DNA of 64,000 bases, from NCBI RefSeq assembly GCF_030944625.1, contig NZ_JAUSXY010000001.1:3410001-3474000 (forward strand), written 5' to 3'. The notes beneath the pieces were generated by a model, which saw nothing but the letters and a program-made list of their open reading frames with translations, was not told the DNA's origin and searched no databases. Below, in pieces: positions 18,536 through 26,279 of this stretch. The first letter of the stretch is position 1. Each line of letters begins with the position of its first letter. Origin of the DNA: Arthrobacter sp. SLBN-112 (lineage in GTDB: Bacteria; Actinomycetota; Actinomycetes; Actinomycetales; Micrococcaceae). A program made the translations under genes and the position numbers.

Positions 18536-20140
18536 CTAGTAGGCGAAGGCCAGGACGTCGTCGGCAGGTTTGGCTTCCCCGGCGCCACCGGCGCCGGGGG
18601 TTTGGTCTTCATTTTCGTCCGCCGGTGCGTGGGCGAGTTCGGGCATCGCGGAGACTACGCCGCCCCGGATGTATTTCACCAGCAGTTTCACTTCCACCAC
18701 CAGCAGGACTGCGTAGACGGCGGTCAGCGTCACCAGGGAAGCGATGAGCTCCCCCGCGGAGACCCCCGGTGAAACGGCGGCAGCGGTGAACATGAACACC
18801 TGGTCGATGCCGCTGGGGTCCGGGTTGGGGGCCACGACGAACGGCTGGCGGCCCATCTCGGTGAAGATCCAGCCGGCGGCGTTGGCGCCAAACGGTGCCA
18901 GGATGCCGAACACCGCCAGGCGCATCAGCCAGCGTGATTCCGGCACCGTTCCCTTGCGGGTGATCCAGAGTGCCACCAGCGCAGCCAGCGCGGCGAGGCC
19001 GCCAAAGCCGATCATCATCCGGAAGCCCCAGTAGGTGACTTCCATGACTGGGACGTACTGGATCTCCTGGCCGGCGCGGTCCCCGTAGATCGGGTTGTCC
19101 GGCAGGGTGGTTCCGTATTTCTCTTTGTACTCGGGCAGCAGGCTGTTGACGCCCTTCACCTCGGTGGTGAAGTCACCCTTGGCCAGGAAGGAGAGGATGC
19201 CGGGGACTTCGATCACCGCCACGACGTCGTCGCAGTTCTTGGAGCCCACGTTGCCGACGCTCAGGACGGAGAAGCCCGTGCCGTCGTGGCAGGCGGCCTC
19301 GGCGGCGGCCATCTTCATGGGCTGCTGCTGGAACATGAGCTTGCCCTGGAGGTCGCCGGTGACGGCGGTGCCCGCGAACGAGATCATGGCCACCACGGCG
19401 CCGATGCGCAGGGACCGGATCCACACGCTGTAGTCGGTGCGGTCGCGGCCGGGGATGCGGGCGTCCGCACCGGGGATGACCCGGCCGTCGGCACCCACGG
19501 CGTCGACGCCGTCGTGCCGCCTCCGCCACAGGTGGTACCAGGCGATGCCAAGGAGGAAGCCGCCGGCAACGGCGAGGGCGCCGAACAAGGTGTGCGGGAC
19601 GGCCACCAGGGCAGTGTTGTTGGTGAACACGGCCCAGGCATCGGTCATGACGGGCCGGCCGTTCACCATTTCCACGCCCACCGGGTGCTGCATCCAGCTG
19701 TTGGCCACGATGATGAAGTAGGCGGAGAGGGCTGAGCCGATGACGGCCACCCAGAGGCACGCGAGGTGGATCGCCGGCTTGAGCTGTTTCCAGCCGAAGA
19801 TCCACAGCCCCAGGAAGGTGGACTCGACGAAAAAGGCCAGGAGGGCTTCCAGTGCCAGTGGGGCGCCAAAGACGTCGCCCACGAACCGGCTGTACTCGCT
19901 CCACGCCATGCCGAACTGGAACTCCTGCACGATGCCGGTGGCGACCCCCATGATGAAGTTGATGAGGAAGAGCTTCCCCCAGAACTTGGTCATCCGCAGG
20001 TACTCAGGCTTGCCGGTCCGGTGCCAGGCGGTCTGGATCACGGCTACCACCAGGCCCAGGCCGATGGTCAGGGGCACCATCATGAAGTGGTAGACGGTGG
20101 TGATGCCGAATTGCCAGCGTGCGATTTCCAAGGCGTCCAT
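18536..20140 (-). CDS. cydA: Cytochrome bd ubiquinol/menaquinol oxidase subunit I
   Basis: A 534-residue membrane protein carrying the quinol site and the three hemes. His18 (TTVYHFMMVP) and His183 (VAVPHTLFGA) correspond to the E. coli heme ligands, the EMGRQPFVV block holds the Met ligand of heme b558, and Glu98 and Glu106 (APLALEALLAFFVEST) match the conserved pair of the proton path. The periplasmic Q-loop is of the short type. The gene heads the cyd operon. Two BlaI-type palindromes lie 29-69 bases before its start codon, suggesting repression by the divergently encoded BlaI-family regulator. Confidence 0.95.
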   Translation of the reverse strand: MDALEIARWQFGITTVYHFMMVPLTIGLGLVVAVIQTAWHRTGKPEYLRMTKFWGKLFLINFIMGVATGIVQEFQFGMAWSEYSRFVGDVFGAPLALEALLAFFVESTFLGLWIFGWKQLKPAIHLACLWVAVIGSALSAYFIIVANSWMQHPVGVEMVNGRPVMTDAWAVFTNNTALVAVPHTLFGALAVAGGFLLGIAWYHLWRRRHDGVDAVGADGRVIPGADARIPGRDRTDYSVWIRSLRIGAVVAMISFAGTAVTGDLQGKLMFQQQPMKMAAAEAACHDGTGFSVLSVGNVGSKNCDDVVAVIEVPGILSFLAKGDFTTEVKGVNSLLPEYKEKYGTTLPDNPIYGDRAGQEIQYVPVMEVTYWGFRMMIGFGGLAALAALVALWITRKGTVPESRWLMRLAVFGILAPFGANAAGWIFTEMGRQPFVVAPNPDPSGIDQVFMFTAAAVSPGVSAGELIASLVTLTAVYAVLLVVEVKLLVKYIRGGVVSAMPELAHAPADENEDQTPGAGGAGEAKPADDVLAFAY

Positions 20141-20168
20141 GGCAGTCCCTACTGTTAGCAGTGCAGTT

Positions 20169-20185
20169 TTCTACGCTCCGTAGAA
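20169..20185. promoter_or_regulatory. BlaI-type operator 1 (cydA-proximal)
   Basis: TTCTACGCTCCGTAGAA has exact TTCTAC/GTAGAA arms around five bases. It lies 29 bases before the cydA start codon, so a bound repressor would block the cydA transcript. Confidence 0.7.
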
Positions 20186-20192
20186 CTGTAAC

Positions 20193-20209
20193 TTCTACAC
20201 AGTGTAGAA
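20193..20209. promoter_or_regulatory. BlaI-type operator 2
   Basis: TTCTACACAGTGTAGAA is a perfect 8-bp-arm palindrome centred 24 bp from operator 1. It contains the TACA...TGTA core known from BlaI/MecI/CopY operators. On the minus strand it includes TACACT, a possible -10 for cydA. Confidence 0.75.
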
Positions 20210-20281
20210 CATTGGCGGTGGCGGCGAAAAACCATCTGCCCCTCCCCTAGGATGGCGCGTCACTGCCCGACGCGCCAGATG

Positions 20282-20298
20282 TTCTACCATATGTAGAA
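20282..20298. promoter_or_regulatory. BlaI-type operator 3 (blaI side)
   Basis: TTCTACCATATGTAGAA has the same TTCTAC-N5-GTAGAA arms as the other two. It lies 104 bases before the blaI start codon, which suggests autoregulation of blaI and the M56 gene. Confidence 0.7.
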
Positions 20299-20401
20299 AG
20301 AAGTAGGGTTTCGGGGTAAATTTAGTTCTGTAGTTGAACAACCGCGTGACGTCACCGGCGCTGCGAAAGCGCACGGTGCGGGGAAATAAAGGAAAAGTGA
20401 A

Positions 20402-20785
20402 ATGGCTAGTCTTGGTGAACTGGAACGGGCGGTCATGGACCTGCTCTGGGCGGGCCAGGAAGCGGCTACGGCCAACACCCTGAGGGACCAGCTGGCGCGT
20501 GCGTCGGCGGCACAGGGCGGGGCGGGCCACGAAGGCAAGGAACTGGCTGTCACGACGGTACTCACCGTACTCTCCCGCCTGGAAAAGAAAGGGCTGGTGG
20601 AACGCGAACGCGGCACCCGCCCGCACCGCTACCAGGCCGTGTCCAGCCGTGCCGACCACACTGCCGAACTCATGCACGAGGTCCTTGGTTCAGCACCTGA
20701 CCGCGAGGCTGTCCTCGCCCGCTTCATTGGATCCGTCTCCGAAGGTGAAGCCGCTACGCTGCGCAAACTGCTTGGTCACCTCTAG
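20402..20785 (+). CDS. blaI: BlaI/MecI/CopY-family transcriptional repressor
   Basis: A 127-residue winged-helix protein: GELERAVMDLLWAGQEAATANTLRDQL, then VTTVLTVLSRLEKKGLVERERGTRPHRY, the recognition helix and wing of BlaI-type repressors, then a dimerising C-terminal helix pair. Such repressors bind palindromic TACA/TGTA operators and are released when cleaved or modified after a signal from an M56 membrane peptidase. The next gene, six bases on, encodes such a peptidase. Three matching palindromes lie between this gene and cydA. A role in beta-lactam response cannot be assumed, since no beta-lactamase gene is near; control of the cyd operon is the inference from position. Confidence 0.88.
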   Translation: MASLGELERAVMDLLWAGQEAATANTLRDQLARASAAQGGAGHEGKELAVTTVLTVLSRLEKKGLVERERGTRPHRYQAVSSRADHTAELMHEVLGSAPDREAVLARFIGSVSEGEAATLRKLLGHL

Positions 20786-20791
20786 CAGACC

Positions 20792-21784
20792 ATGTTCTGG
20801 GCCTCGTACCTGCTGGCGGTCTTTGCGATAGTCCTTGCCTGGCCGGTGCCGATCCTCCTGTCGCGGGCACAATGGCCGGCAAGGTCGCCGTTCACGGCGA
20901 TGCTGCTGTGGCAGGCGATCGCACTTGCAGGTGGCCTGTCCATGATCGGCGCCATGCTGGTCTACGGCCTGGAACCGATCGGCGACAACCTGGTTGCCGG
21001 CCTCCGGGCCCTTGCCGGCATGGTGCTTTTCAGCGCCCCCACCACCGCACTGGGGTTCTGGCACATCTTCGCCTTGTCCGCCGCGGCCCTGCTGACCGCC
21101 CACCTGGTTTTCACCCTGCTGCTCACGTACTACAAGATCCAGCGGCAGCGCCGGCGGCACCGCGAGCTCCTGGCCCTGCTCGCCTCACCGTCCGGGCAGG
21201 GAACCGGAACGCTGGTCATCAGCCACGAGTCCCCGGTGGCGTACTGCCTGCCGGGTGGGGCCCGCTCGGTGACCGTCCTGTCGGACGGCTTAATGGCCGC
21301 CCTCGAACCTGCCGAACTGCGCGCAGTGCTCATTCACGAGAACGCGCACCTGAGCCAACGGCACCACCTGCTGCTCTGGGCCTTCGCCGCCTGGCGGCAG
21401 GCGCTGCCCTGGCTGCCCACCACCCGGCTTGCACAGGAGTCGGTCAACTCACTCATCGAAATGCTGGCCGACGATGTCGCCCTGCGGACCGAAAGCAAAG
21501 CGACCCTGATCAAGGCCATCGCCATCGTCGCCAGCGGCTCGGCGGCCAATTCCGGCACCGGTAACATTCGGCCATCCTCACCCAGCCTGGCGTTGTCCGG
21601 GCTGGAGGCCGCCTCCGTGGGTCCGGGCTCGGACGCGGTCCGGACCGCGGCGTCCAGGGTCAGCCGCCTGTTGACGCCGCAACCCCAGTTGCCGGCCGCC
21701 GCCCGCAGTGCCGTCCTGGCCGGCTGCATCCTGCTGCTCGCACTGCCGACTGCTTTGCTCGTGGTTCCGGGGCTGCTCGGCTGA
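20792..21784 (+). CDS. M56-family membrane metallopeptidase (BlaR1/MecR1-like, without sensor domain)
   Basis: A 330-residue protein with hydrophobic segments near 3-25, 35-58, 70-115 and 305-330, and the zinc motif HENAH at residues 182-186; EMLADDVAL further on likely supplies the third ligand. M56 peptidases relay signals to BlaI-type repressors. No C-terminal penicillin-binding sensor domain is present, unlike BlaR1, so what it senses is unknown. It follows blaI by six bases and was surely co-transcribed with it. It converges with parE across the 44-bp repeats. Confidence 0.85.
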   Translation: MFWASYLLAVFAIVLAWPVPILLSRAQWPARSPFTAMLLWQAIALAGGLSMIGAMLVYGLEPIGDNLVAGLRALAGMVLFSAPTTALGFWHIFALSAAALLTAHLVFTLLLTYYKIQRQRRRHRELLALLASPSGQGTGTLVISHESPVAYCLPGGARSVTVLSDGLMAALEPAELRAVLIHENAHLSQRHHLLLWAFAAWRQALPWLPTTRLAQESVNSLIEMLADDVALRTESKATLIKAIAIVASGSAANSGTGNIRPSSPSLALSGLEAASVGPGSDAVRTAASRVSRLLTPQPQLPAAARSAVLAGCILLLALPTALLVVPGLLG

Positions 21785-21797
21785 CCTGCCGCCGTCG

Positions 21798-21920
21798 CGG
21801 TGGTTGAGCCTGTCGAAACACGGGCACCGTCAGCCGCATCCCGGTGGTTGAGCCTGTCGAAACACGGGCACCGTCAGCCGCATCCCGGTGGTTGAGCCTG
21901 TCGAAACCCAGGCACCGTCA
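21798..21920. repeat. Three tandem 44-bp units, core GGTTGAGCCTGTCGAAAC
   Basis: Units begin at 21798, 21842 and 21886; the first two are identical over 44 bp (core followed by ACGGGCACCGTCAGCC). The third diverges after the core and runs into the parE stop codon. The core equals that of the array at 3.2-3.5 kb apart from one C/T change. The element fills the gap between two convergent genes and codes for nothing convincing. Confidence 0.9.
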
Positions 21921-24026
21921 GGCGTCGATGCGCTCCCGGTCCAGGCTGGACGCTCCGGCGATAATGAAGTCCTTGCGCGGGGACACGTCCGAACCCATCA
22001 GGAGGTCGAAGATCTCCTCTGCCTGCTGGGCGTTCTCGATGCCCACCTTCCGCAGGGTGCGGTGGCGGGGGTCCATGGTGGTCTCGGCCAGCTGCTCGGC
22101 GTCCATCTCACCCAGGCCCTTGTACCGCTGGATCGGCTCCTTGTACCGCTTCCCTTCCTTGGCCAGGCGCGCAAGCAGCACATGGAGCTCGGCCTCGGAG
22201 TAGGTGTAGATCATCTCGTTGGCCTTCTGGCCGGCGTTGATGACCTCCACCCGGTGCAGCGGCGGTACCGCGGCGAAGACCCGGCCTTCGAGGATCATGG
22301 GCCGCATGTACCGGAAGAAGAGGGTCAGCAGCAGGGTCCGGATGTGGGCGCCGTCCACGTCGGCGTCGGTCATGAGGATGACTTTCCCGTACCGGGCGGC
22401 GCTGATGTCGAAACTGCGGCCGGAGCCGGCGCCCACCACCTGGATGAGGGCTGCGCATTCGGCGTTGGACAGCATGTCCCCCACCGATGCCTTCTGGACG
22501 TTCAGGATCTTGCCGCGGATGGGCAGCAGGGCCTGGAAGTCGGACGAGCGGGCGAGTTTGGCGGTGCCGAGGGCCGAGTCGCCTTCGACGATGAACAGTT
22601 CAGAGCGTTCTACGTCGTCCGTGCGGCAGTCAGCGAGCTTGGTGGGCATCGAGGAGGTTTCCAGGGCGTTCTTGCGCCGCTGCGTCTCCTTGTGCACGCG
22701 AGCCGAGATGCGGGACTTCATCTCGCTGACGATCTTTTCCAGCAGCAGGGCCGACTGTGCTTTGTCGTTCCGGTTGCTGGAAGTGAGCTTTGCGGAGATC
22801 TCCCGTTCCACCACCCGGGACACGATGGCGCGTACGGCGCTGGTGCCCAGGATTTCCTTGGTCTGGCCCTCAAACTGCGGCTCGGCGAGGCGGACGGTCA
22901 GGACTGCGGTGAGGCCGGCAAAGATGTCGTCCTTGTCGATCTTGTCGTTGCCGGCCTTGAGCTTGCGGGCGTTGGTCTCCACGGCTTTACGGAACGTCTT
23001 GACCAGGGCCTGTTCGAAGCCGGACTGGTGCGTGCCGCCTTTCGGGGTGGCAATGATGTTAACGTAGCTGCGGACGGTGCTGTCATAGCCGATGCCCCAG
23101 CGAAGGGCCACATCCACTTCACAGTCCCGTTCGACCTCTGCCAGCTGGCTGTGACCCCGGTCGTCCAGGACAGGGACGGTTTCCTTGAACTTGCCGGAAC
23201 CGTGCAGCCGCCACACGTCGGTAACGGCCGGATCGGCGGCCAGGAATTCGACGAACTCGGAGATGCCGCCGTCGTGGTGGAACACCTCCTCGTGCGGGCC
23301 TGCCTCACCGGGGGTTCCCGGGAGCTTGCGCTCGTCGCGCACGGTGAGCTTGAGTCCTGGGACCAGGAATGAGGTCTGCCGGGCACGGGCCGCGAGGTCT
23401 TCGTAGGAGAATTTCGCGTCCGGGGTGAAGATCTGCCGGTCCGCCCAGTAGCGGATCCGGGTTCCCGTGACTCCGCGCTTGGCCTTGCCCGTGACGTCAA
23501 GAACAGAGTCGTTGACGAACGGCGTGAACGGCGCTGCCGGATCCAGCCTGGACCCGGTGTCCTTGAACCGGCCGGGTTCGCCGCGCCGGAACGACATCTT
23601 GTAGGTCTTCCCGCCCCGGTCCACCTCCACATCCAGGCGTGCAGAGAGTGCGTTGACCACTGACGCGCCGACGCCGTGGAGGCCGCCGGATGCGGTGTAC
23701 GACCCGCCGCCGAACTTTCCGCCCGCGTGCAGCTTGGTGAAGACCACTTCGACGCCGGTGAGCCCCGTCTTGGGTTCCTTGTCGATCGGAATGCCGCGCC
23801 CGTCGTCGTGGATTTCAACGGAGTTGTCCGCGTGCAGGATGATGCGGATGTCGTGGCCGAAGCCGGCCAGGGCCTCGTCCACCGAGTTGTCGATGATCTC
23901 CCAAAGGCAATGCATGAGGCCGCGCGAGTCGGTTGAGCCGATGTACATGCCCGGGCGCTTGCGGACAGCTTCGAGCCCTTCCAGGACGGAGAGGTGCCGG
24001 GCGGTGTACTCAGAGCTTGGTGCCAC
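21918..24026 (-). CDS. parE: DNA topoisomerase IV subunit B
   Basis: A 702-residue type IIA topoisomerase B subunit and ATPase partner of ParC. The GHKL ATPase domain shows EIIDNSVDEALAG, DDGRGIPID and GGLHGVGASVVNALS; the TOPRIM domain shows FIVEGDSALG and LMTDADVDGAHI, with PIRGKILNVQKA between. The length suits ParE; GyrB of actinobacteria is similar, so the choice rests on the paired parC at 9012 and on the nearby sigA. The start is a GTG at 24024-24026 with AGGAG about ten bases upstream. Its end lies in the third unit of the 44-bp repeat. Confidence 0.9.
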   Translation of the reverse strand: MAPSSEYTARHLSVLEGLEAVRKRPGMYIGSTDSRGLMHCLWEIIDNSVDEALAGFGHDIRIILHADNSVEIHDDGRGIPIDKEPKTGLTGVEVVFTKLHAGGKFGGGSYTASGGLHGVGASVVNALSARLDVEVDRGGKTYKMSFRRGEPGRFKDTGSRLDPAAPFTPFVNDSVLDVTGKAKRGVTGTRIRYWADRQIFTPDAKFSYEDLAARARQTSFLVPGLKLTVRDERKLPGTPGEAGPHEEVFHHDGGISEFVEFLAADPAVTDVWRLHGSGKFKETVPVLDDRGHSQLAEVERDCEVDVALRWGIGYDSTVRSYVNIIATPKGGTHQSGFEQALVKTFRKAVETNARKLKAGNDKIDKDDIFAGLTAVLTVRLAEPQFEGQTKEILGTSAVRAIVSRVVEREISAKLTSSNRNDKAQSALLLEKIVSEMKSRISARVHKETQRRKNALETSSMPTKLADCRTDDVERSELFIVEGDSALGTAKLARSSDFQALLPIRGKILNVQKASVGDMLSNAECAALIQVVGAGSGRSFDISAARYGKVILMTDADVDGAHIRTLLLTLFFRYMRPMILEGRVFAAVPPLHRVEVINAGQKANEMIYTYSEAELHVLLARLAKEGKRYKEPIQRYKGLGEMDAEQLAETTMDPRHRTLRKVGIENAQQAEEIFDLLMGSDVSPRKDFIIAGASSLDRERIDA

Positions 24027-24252
24027 TGGTGATGAACTCCTTCAGGGACGCGGGTGCGGGACTGGAACCGCTCCCTCTAGGGTAGTCGGCGGCAGCGGCA
24101 GGAACCGGGTGCCACACCCGCCGGCCGGTGTGCGGCGCGCCACGGGCCGGGCCCCGGCAGGGCAGTGGGTCATTCTTGACCCAACCTTGCGGATACGCGC
24201 ACAGCGAACTTGCCCCATCCTTGCGGTGGATTGGATACGAATACTGGTTATA

Positions 24253-24268
24253 TAGATGTACTGATCTA
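24253..24268 (+). promoter_or_regulatory. Small hairpin in the leader of the DUF7455 gene
   Basis: TAGAT and ATCTA pair around six bases immediately before the AAGGAGG ribosome site. It may affect translation; no promoter elements could be assigned with confidence in 24027-24252. Confidence 0.3.
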
Positions 24269-24282
24269 CTAAGGAGGCCGAC

Positions 24283-24504
24283 ATGACAACAGCAGTGGCA
24301 GACCGCACGCTTAACGCACTGGACCGGTGCGACCGTTGCGGAGCTCAGGCATATGTCCGGGTTGTACTCGAGTCCTCCGGCGGTGAGCTGCTGTTCTGCG
24401 GCCACCACGCCCGTGCAGTGGAGGCAACGCTGAAGCCGTTGAGCTCCGACTGGCACGACGAGACGGGAAAGCTTCACGAGAAAGCTGCCGTCGAAATCGA
24501 CTAG
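24283..24504 (+). CDS. DUF7455 small zinc-binding-like protein
   Basis: A 73-residue protein with CDRCGAQAYVRV and ELLFCGHHARAVE, a CxxC...CxxH pattern that suggests one structural zinc. It matches the small actinobacterial DUF7455 family that sits beside sigA. A strong AAGGAGG lies at 24271-24277, six bases before the ATG. It has no membrane segment or signal peptide. It is divergent from parE and converges with sigA, with two hairpins between. The function is unknown. Confidence 0.8.
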   Translation: MTTAVADRTLNALDRCDRCGAQAYVRVVLESSGGELLFCGHHARAVEATLKPLSSDWHDETGKLHEKAAVEID

Positions 24505-24530
24505 ATGAGGCATCGGTAACAACGAACCCG

Positions 24531-24560
24531 GTGGGACCTGTCCAAATGGATGGGTCCCAC
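24531..24560 (+). terminator. Hairpin after the DUF7455 gene
   Basis: GTGGGACC pairs with GGTCCCAC, with a further TCC/GGA pairing inside the loop. No T-run follows, but it lies 26 bases after the stop and suits a terminator. Confidence 0.55.
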
Positions 24561-24605
24561 AGGCGTTTAACCACTCTTCCGGTGACACGCACCGGTTAAA
24601 CGGCC

Positions 24606-24647
24606 GGGCCGTCCCGGGCCCACCGCGGGGTGGGATCGGGACGGCCC
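24606..24647. terminator. Bidirectional terminator between DUF7455 and sigA
   Basis: GGGCCGTCCCG and CGGGACGGCCC form a perfect 11-bp stem, followed by GTTTCGTT on the plus strand. It sits 20 bases beyond the sigA stop on the minus strand, so it can serve both convergent genes. Confidence 0.75.
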
Positions 24648-24666
24648 GTTTCGTTGCGCCGGAGAC

Positions 24667-25974
24667 TTAGTCCAGGTAATCGCGCAGCACCTGCGACCTC
24701 GAGGGGTGGCGGAGCTTGGACATGGTCTTCGATTCGATCTGGCGGATCCGCTCGCGGGTGACGCCGTAGACCTTGCCGATTTCGTCTAAAGTCTTCGGCT
24801 GTCCGTCGGTCAGGCCAAACCGCATGGCCACGACGCCGGCTTCGCGTTCGGAGAGCGTATCCAGCACCGAGTGCAGCTGCTCCTGCAAAAGGGTGAAGCT
24901 CACGGCGTCCGCAGGGACCACCGCCTCGGAGTCCTCGATCAGGTCGCCGAACTCGGAATCGCCGTCCTCACCGAGGGGGGTGTGCAGCGAAATGGGTTCG
25001 CGGCCGTACTTCTGGACTTCGACAACCTTTTCCGGGGTCATGTCCAGTTCCAGGGCCAGTTCCTCGGGCGTGGGTTCGCGGCCGAGGTCCTGCAGCATCT
25101 GGCGCTGGACGCGTGCCAGCTTGTTGATGACCTCAACCATGTGCACCGGGATACGGATGGTGCGGGCCTGGTCTGCCATGGCGCGGGTGATCGCCTGCCG
25201 GATCCACCAGGTGGCGTACGTGGAGAACTTGAAGCCCTTGGTGTAGTCGAATTTCTCCACCGCGCGGATCAGGCCCAGGTTGCCTTCCTGGATGAGGTCC
25301 AGGAAGAGCATGCCGCGGCCGGTGTAGCGCTTGGCCAGGGAAACCACGAGGCGGAGGTTGGCCTCCAGGAGGTGGTTCTTGGCGCGCTTGCCGTCGTGGA
25401 TGATGAATTCGAGTTCGCGCTTGTACTTGGGGTCCATGGTGTCCCCGTCGGCAGCGATCTTCTCCTCGGCGAACAGTCCGGCTTCGATCCGGAGCGCCAG
25501 GTCGACTTCCTGCTCGGCGTTGAGCAGTGCCACCTTGCCGATTTGCTTGAGGTAGTCCTTGACGGGGTCGGCGGTGGCGCCGGCGGACATGACCTGCTGG
25601 ACCGGGGCGTCGTCGTCGTCTGCGTCGGAGTAGACAAAACCCTTGCCGCTGCCGGCGGCCCCCTTGACGGGATCGGCGTCGGCGTCCTCGGCCGCGTCGG
25701 GGCCTTCGAGGACGATGTCGTCGATGTCCTCCTCGACGTCGTCCGGGTCAACGTCCCCGGCGGCGGACTTTCCAGCAGCCTCTGCTGCAGCCTTGGCGCC
25801 GGGCTTGGGCCCGCGCTTCTTTGGCTCGCGCTTGCCGTCCGCTGCAGCCTCGCCGGACGAAGCCTTATTGGCAGCCCGCGTAGCTGCCCGCTTGGCGTTG
25901 GTCGCGGCCTGCTTCTCCTCAGGGGACACGACGTCCTGGGCGGCAGAATCCTTCTTCGTGGAAGACGGGGTCAC
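24667..25974 (-). CDS. sigA: Primary RNA polymerase sigma factor (RpoD/SigA)
   Basis: A 435-residue group 1 sigma-70 factor. An Ala/Lys-rich and acidic N-terminal region of about 125 residues precedes sigma 1.2 ([16 protein letters not shown]), 2.1-2.4 ([27 protein letters not shown]...[17 protein letters not shown]), 3 and 4 ([33 protein letters not shown]). It directs the polymerase to housekeeping promoters. The start is GTG 25972-25974 with AGAAAGG six bases before it. The gene lies alone on the minus strand between two well-defined hairpins and a roughly 300-base upstream region. Confidence 0.95.
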   Translation of the reverse strand: MTPSSTKKDSAAQDVVSPEEKQAATNAKRAATRAANKASSGEAAADGKREPKKRGPKPGAKAAAEAAGKSAAGDVDPDDVEEDIDDIVLEGPDAAEDADADPVKGAAGSGKGFVYSDADDDDAPVQQVMSAGATADPVKDYLKQIGKVALLNAEQEVDLALRIEAGLFAEEKIAADGDTMDPKYKRELEFIIHDGKRAKNHLLEANLRLVVSLAKRYTGRGMLFLDLIQEGNLGLIRAVEKFDYTKGFKFSTYATWWIRQAITRAMADQARTIRIPVHMVEVINKLARVQRQMLQDLGREPTPEELALELDMTPEKVVEVQKYGREPISLHTPLGEDGDSEFGDLIEDSEAVVPADAVSFTLLQEQLHSVLDTLSEREAGVVAMRFGLTDGQPKTLDEIGKVYGVTRERIRQIESKTMSKLRHPSRSQVLRDYLD

Positions 25975-26279
25975 AGAAAACCTTTCTAGCGGTGGTCTGT
26001 GGAATCACCATACGGGCAACACCACTATGACCCTGTCAAGTCCGTGGTGAAAATCAAGCGCCACCACGGCCGGCAGAGTCACTTAAGACAACTCCCGGAG
26101 CGGCTGTAATGTTCCCTCGCGGGCACGGTTACAAGCACTCGATACACGGACCCAACCGGGTCTCGGCATCCATTGTCTCATGATTTGGCCGAATCCGGCC
26201 TCTCGTGCCGCCATCCGTTACCGCTGCCCCGCCTCCGGCACCCCCGCCGGGTGGACCCGGTGACCATCAAGGCCGGTTG
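25975..26279. other. Intergenic region upstream of sigA
   Basis: No gene is seen. The minus strand has a consensus -35 hexamer TTGACA at 26034-26039 but no good -10 at the usual 17-18 bases; TATGGT lies 21 bases away. The sigA promoter is probably here, but I cannot fix it. Confidence 0.5.

Noticed and set aside
17443..18612. Longer CydB starting at 18612
   Set aside because: The extra 40 residues overlap cydA and are polar and Pro-rich; the MELLPTIWF start is the family's own.
20402..21784. BlaI-M56 pair as a beta-lactam resistance locus
   Set aside because: No beta-lactamase or penicillin-binding protein gene is near, and the M56 protein has no sensor domain.
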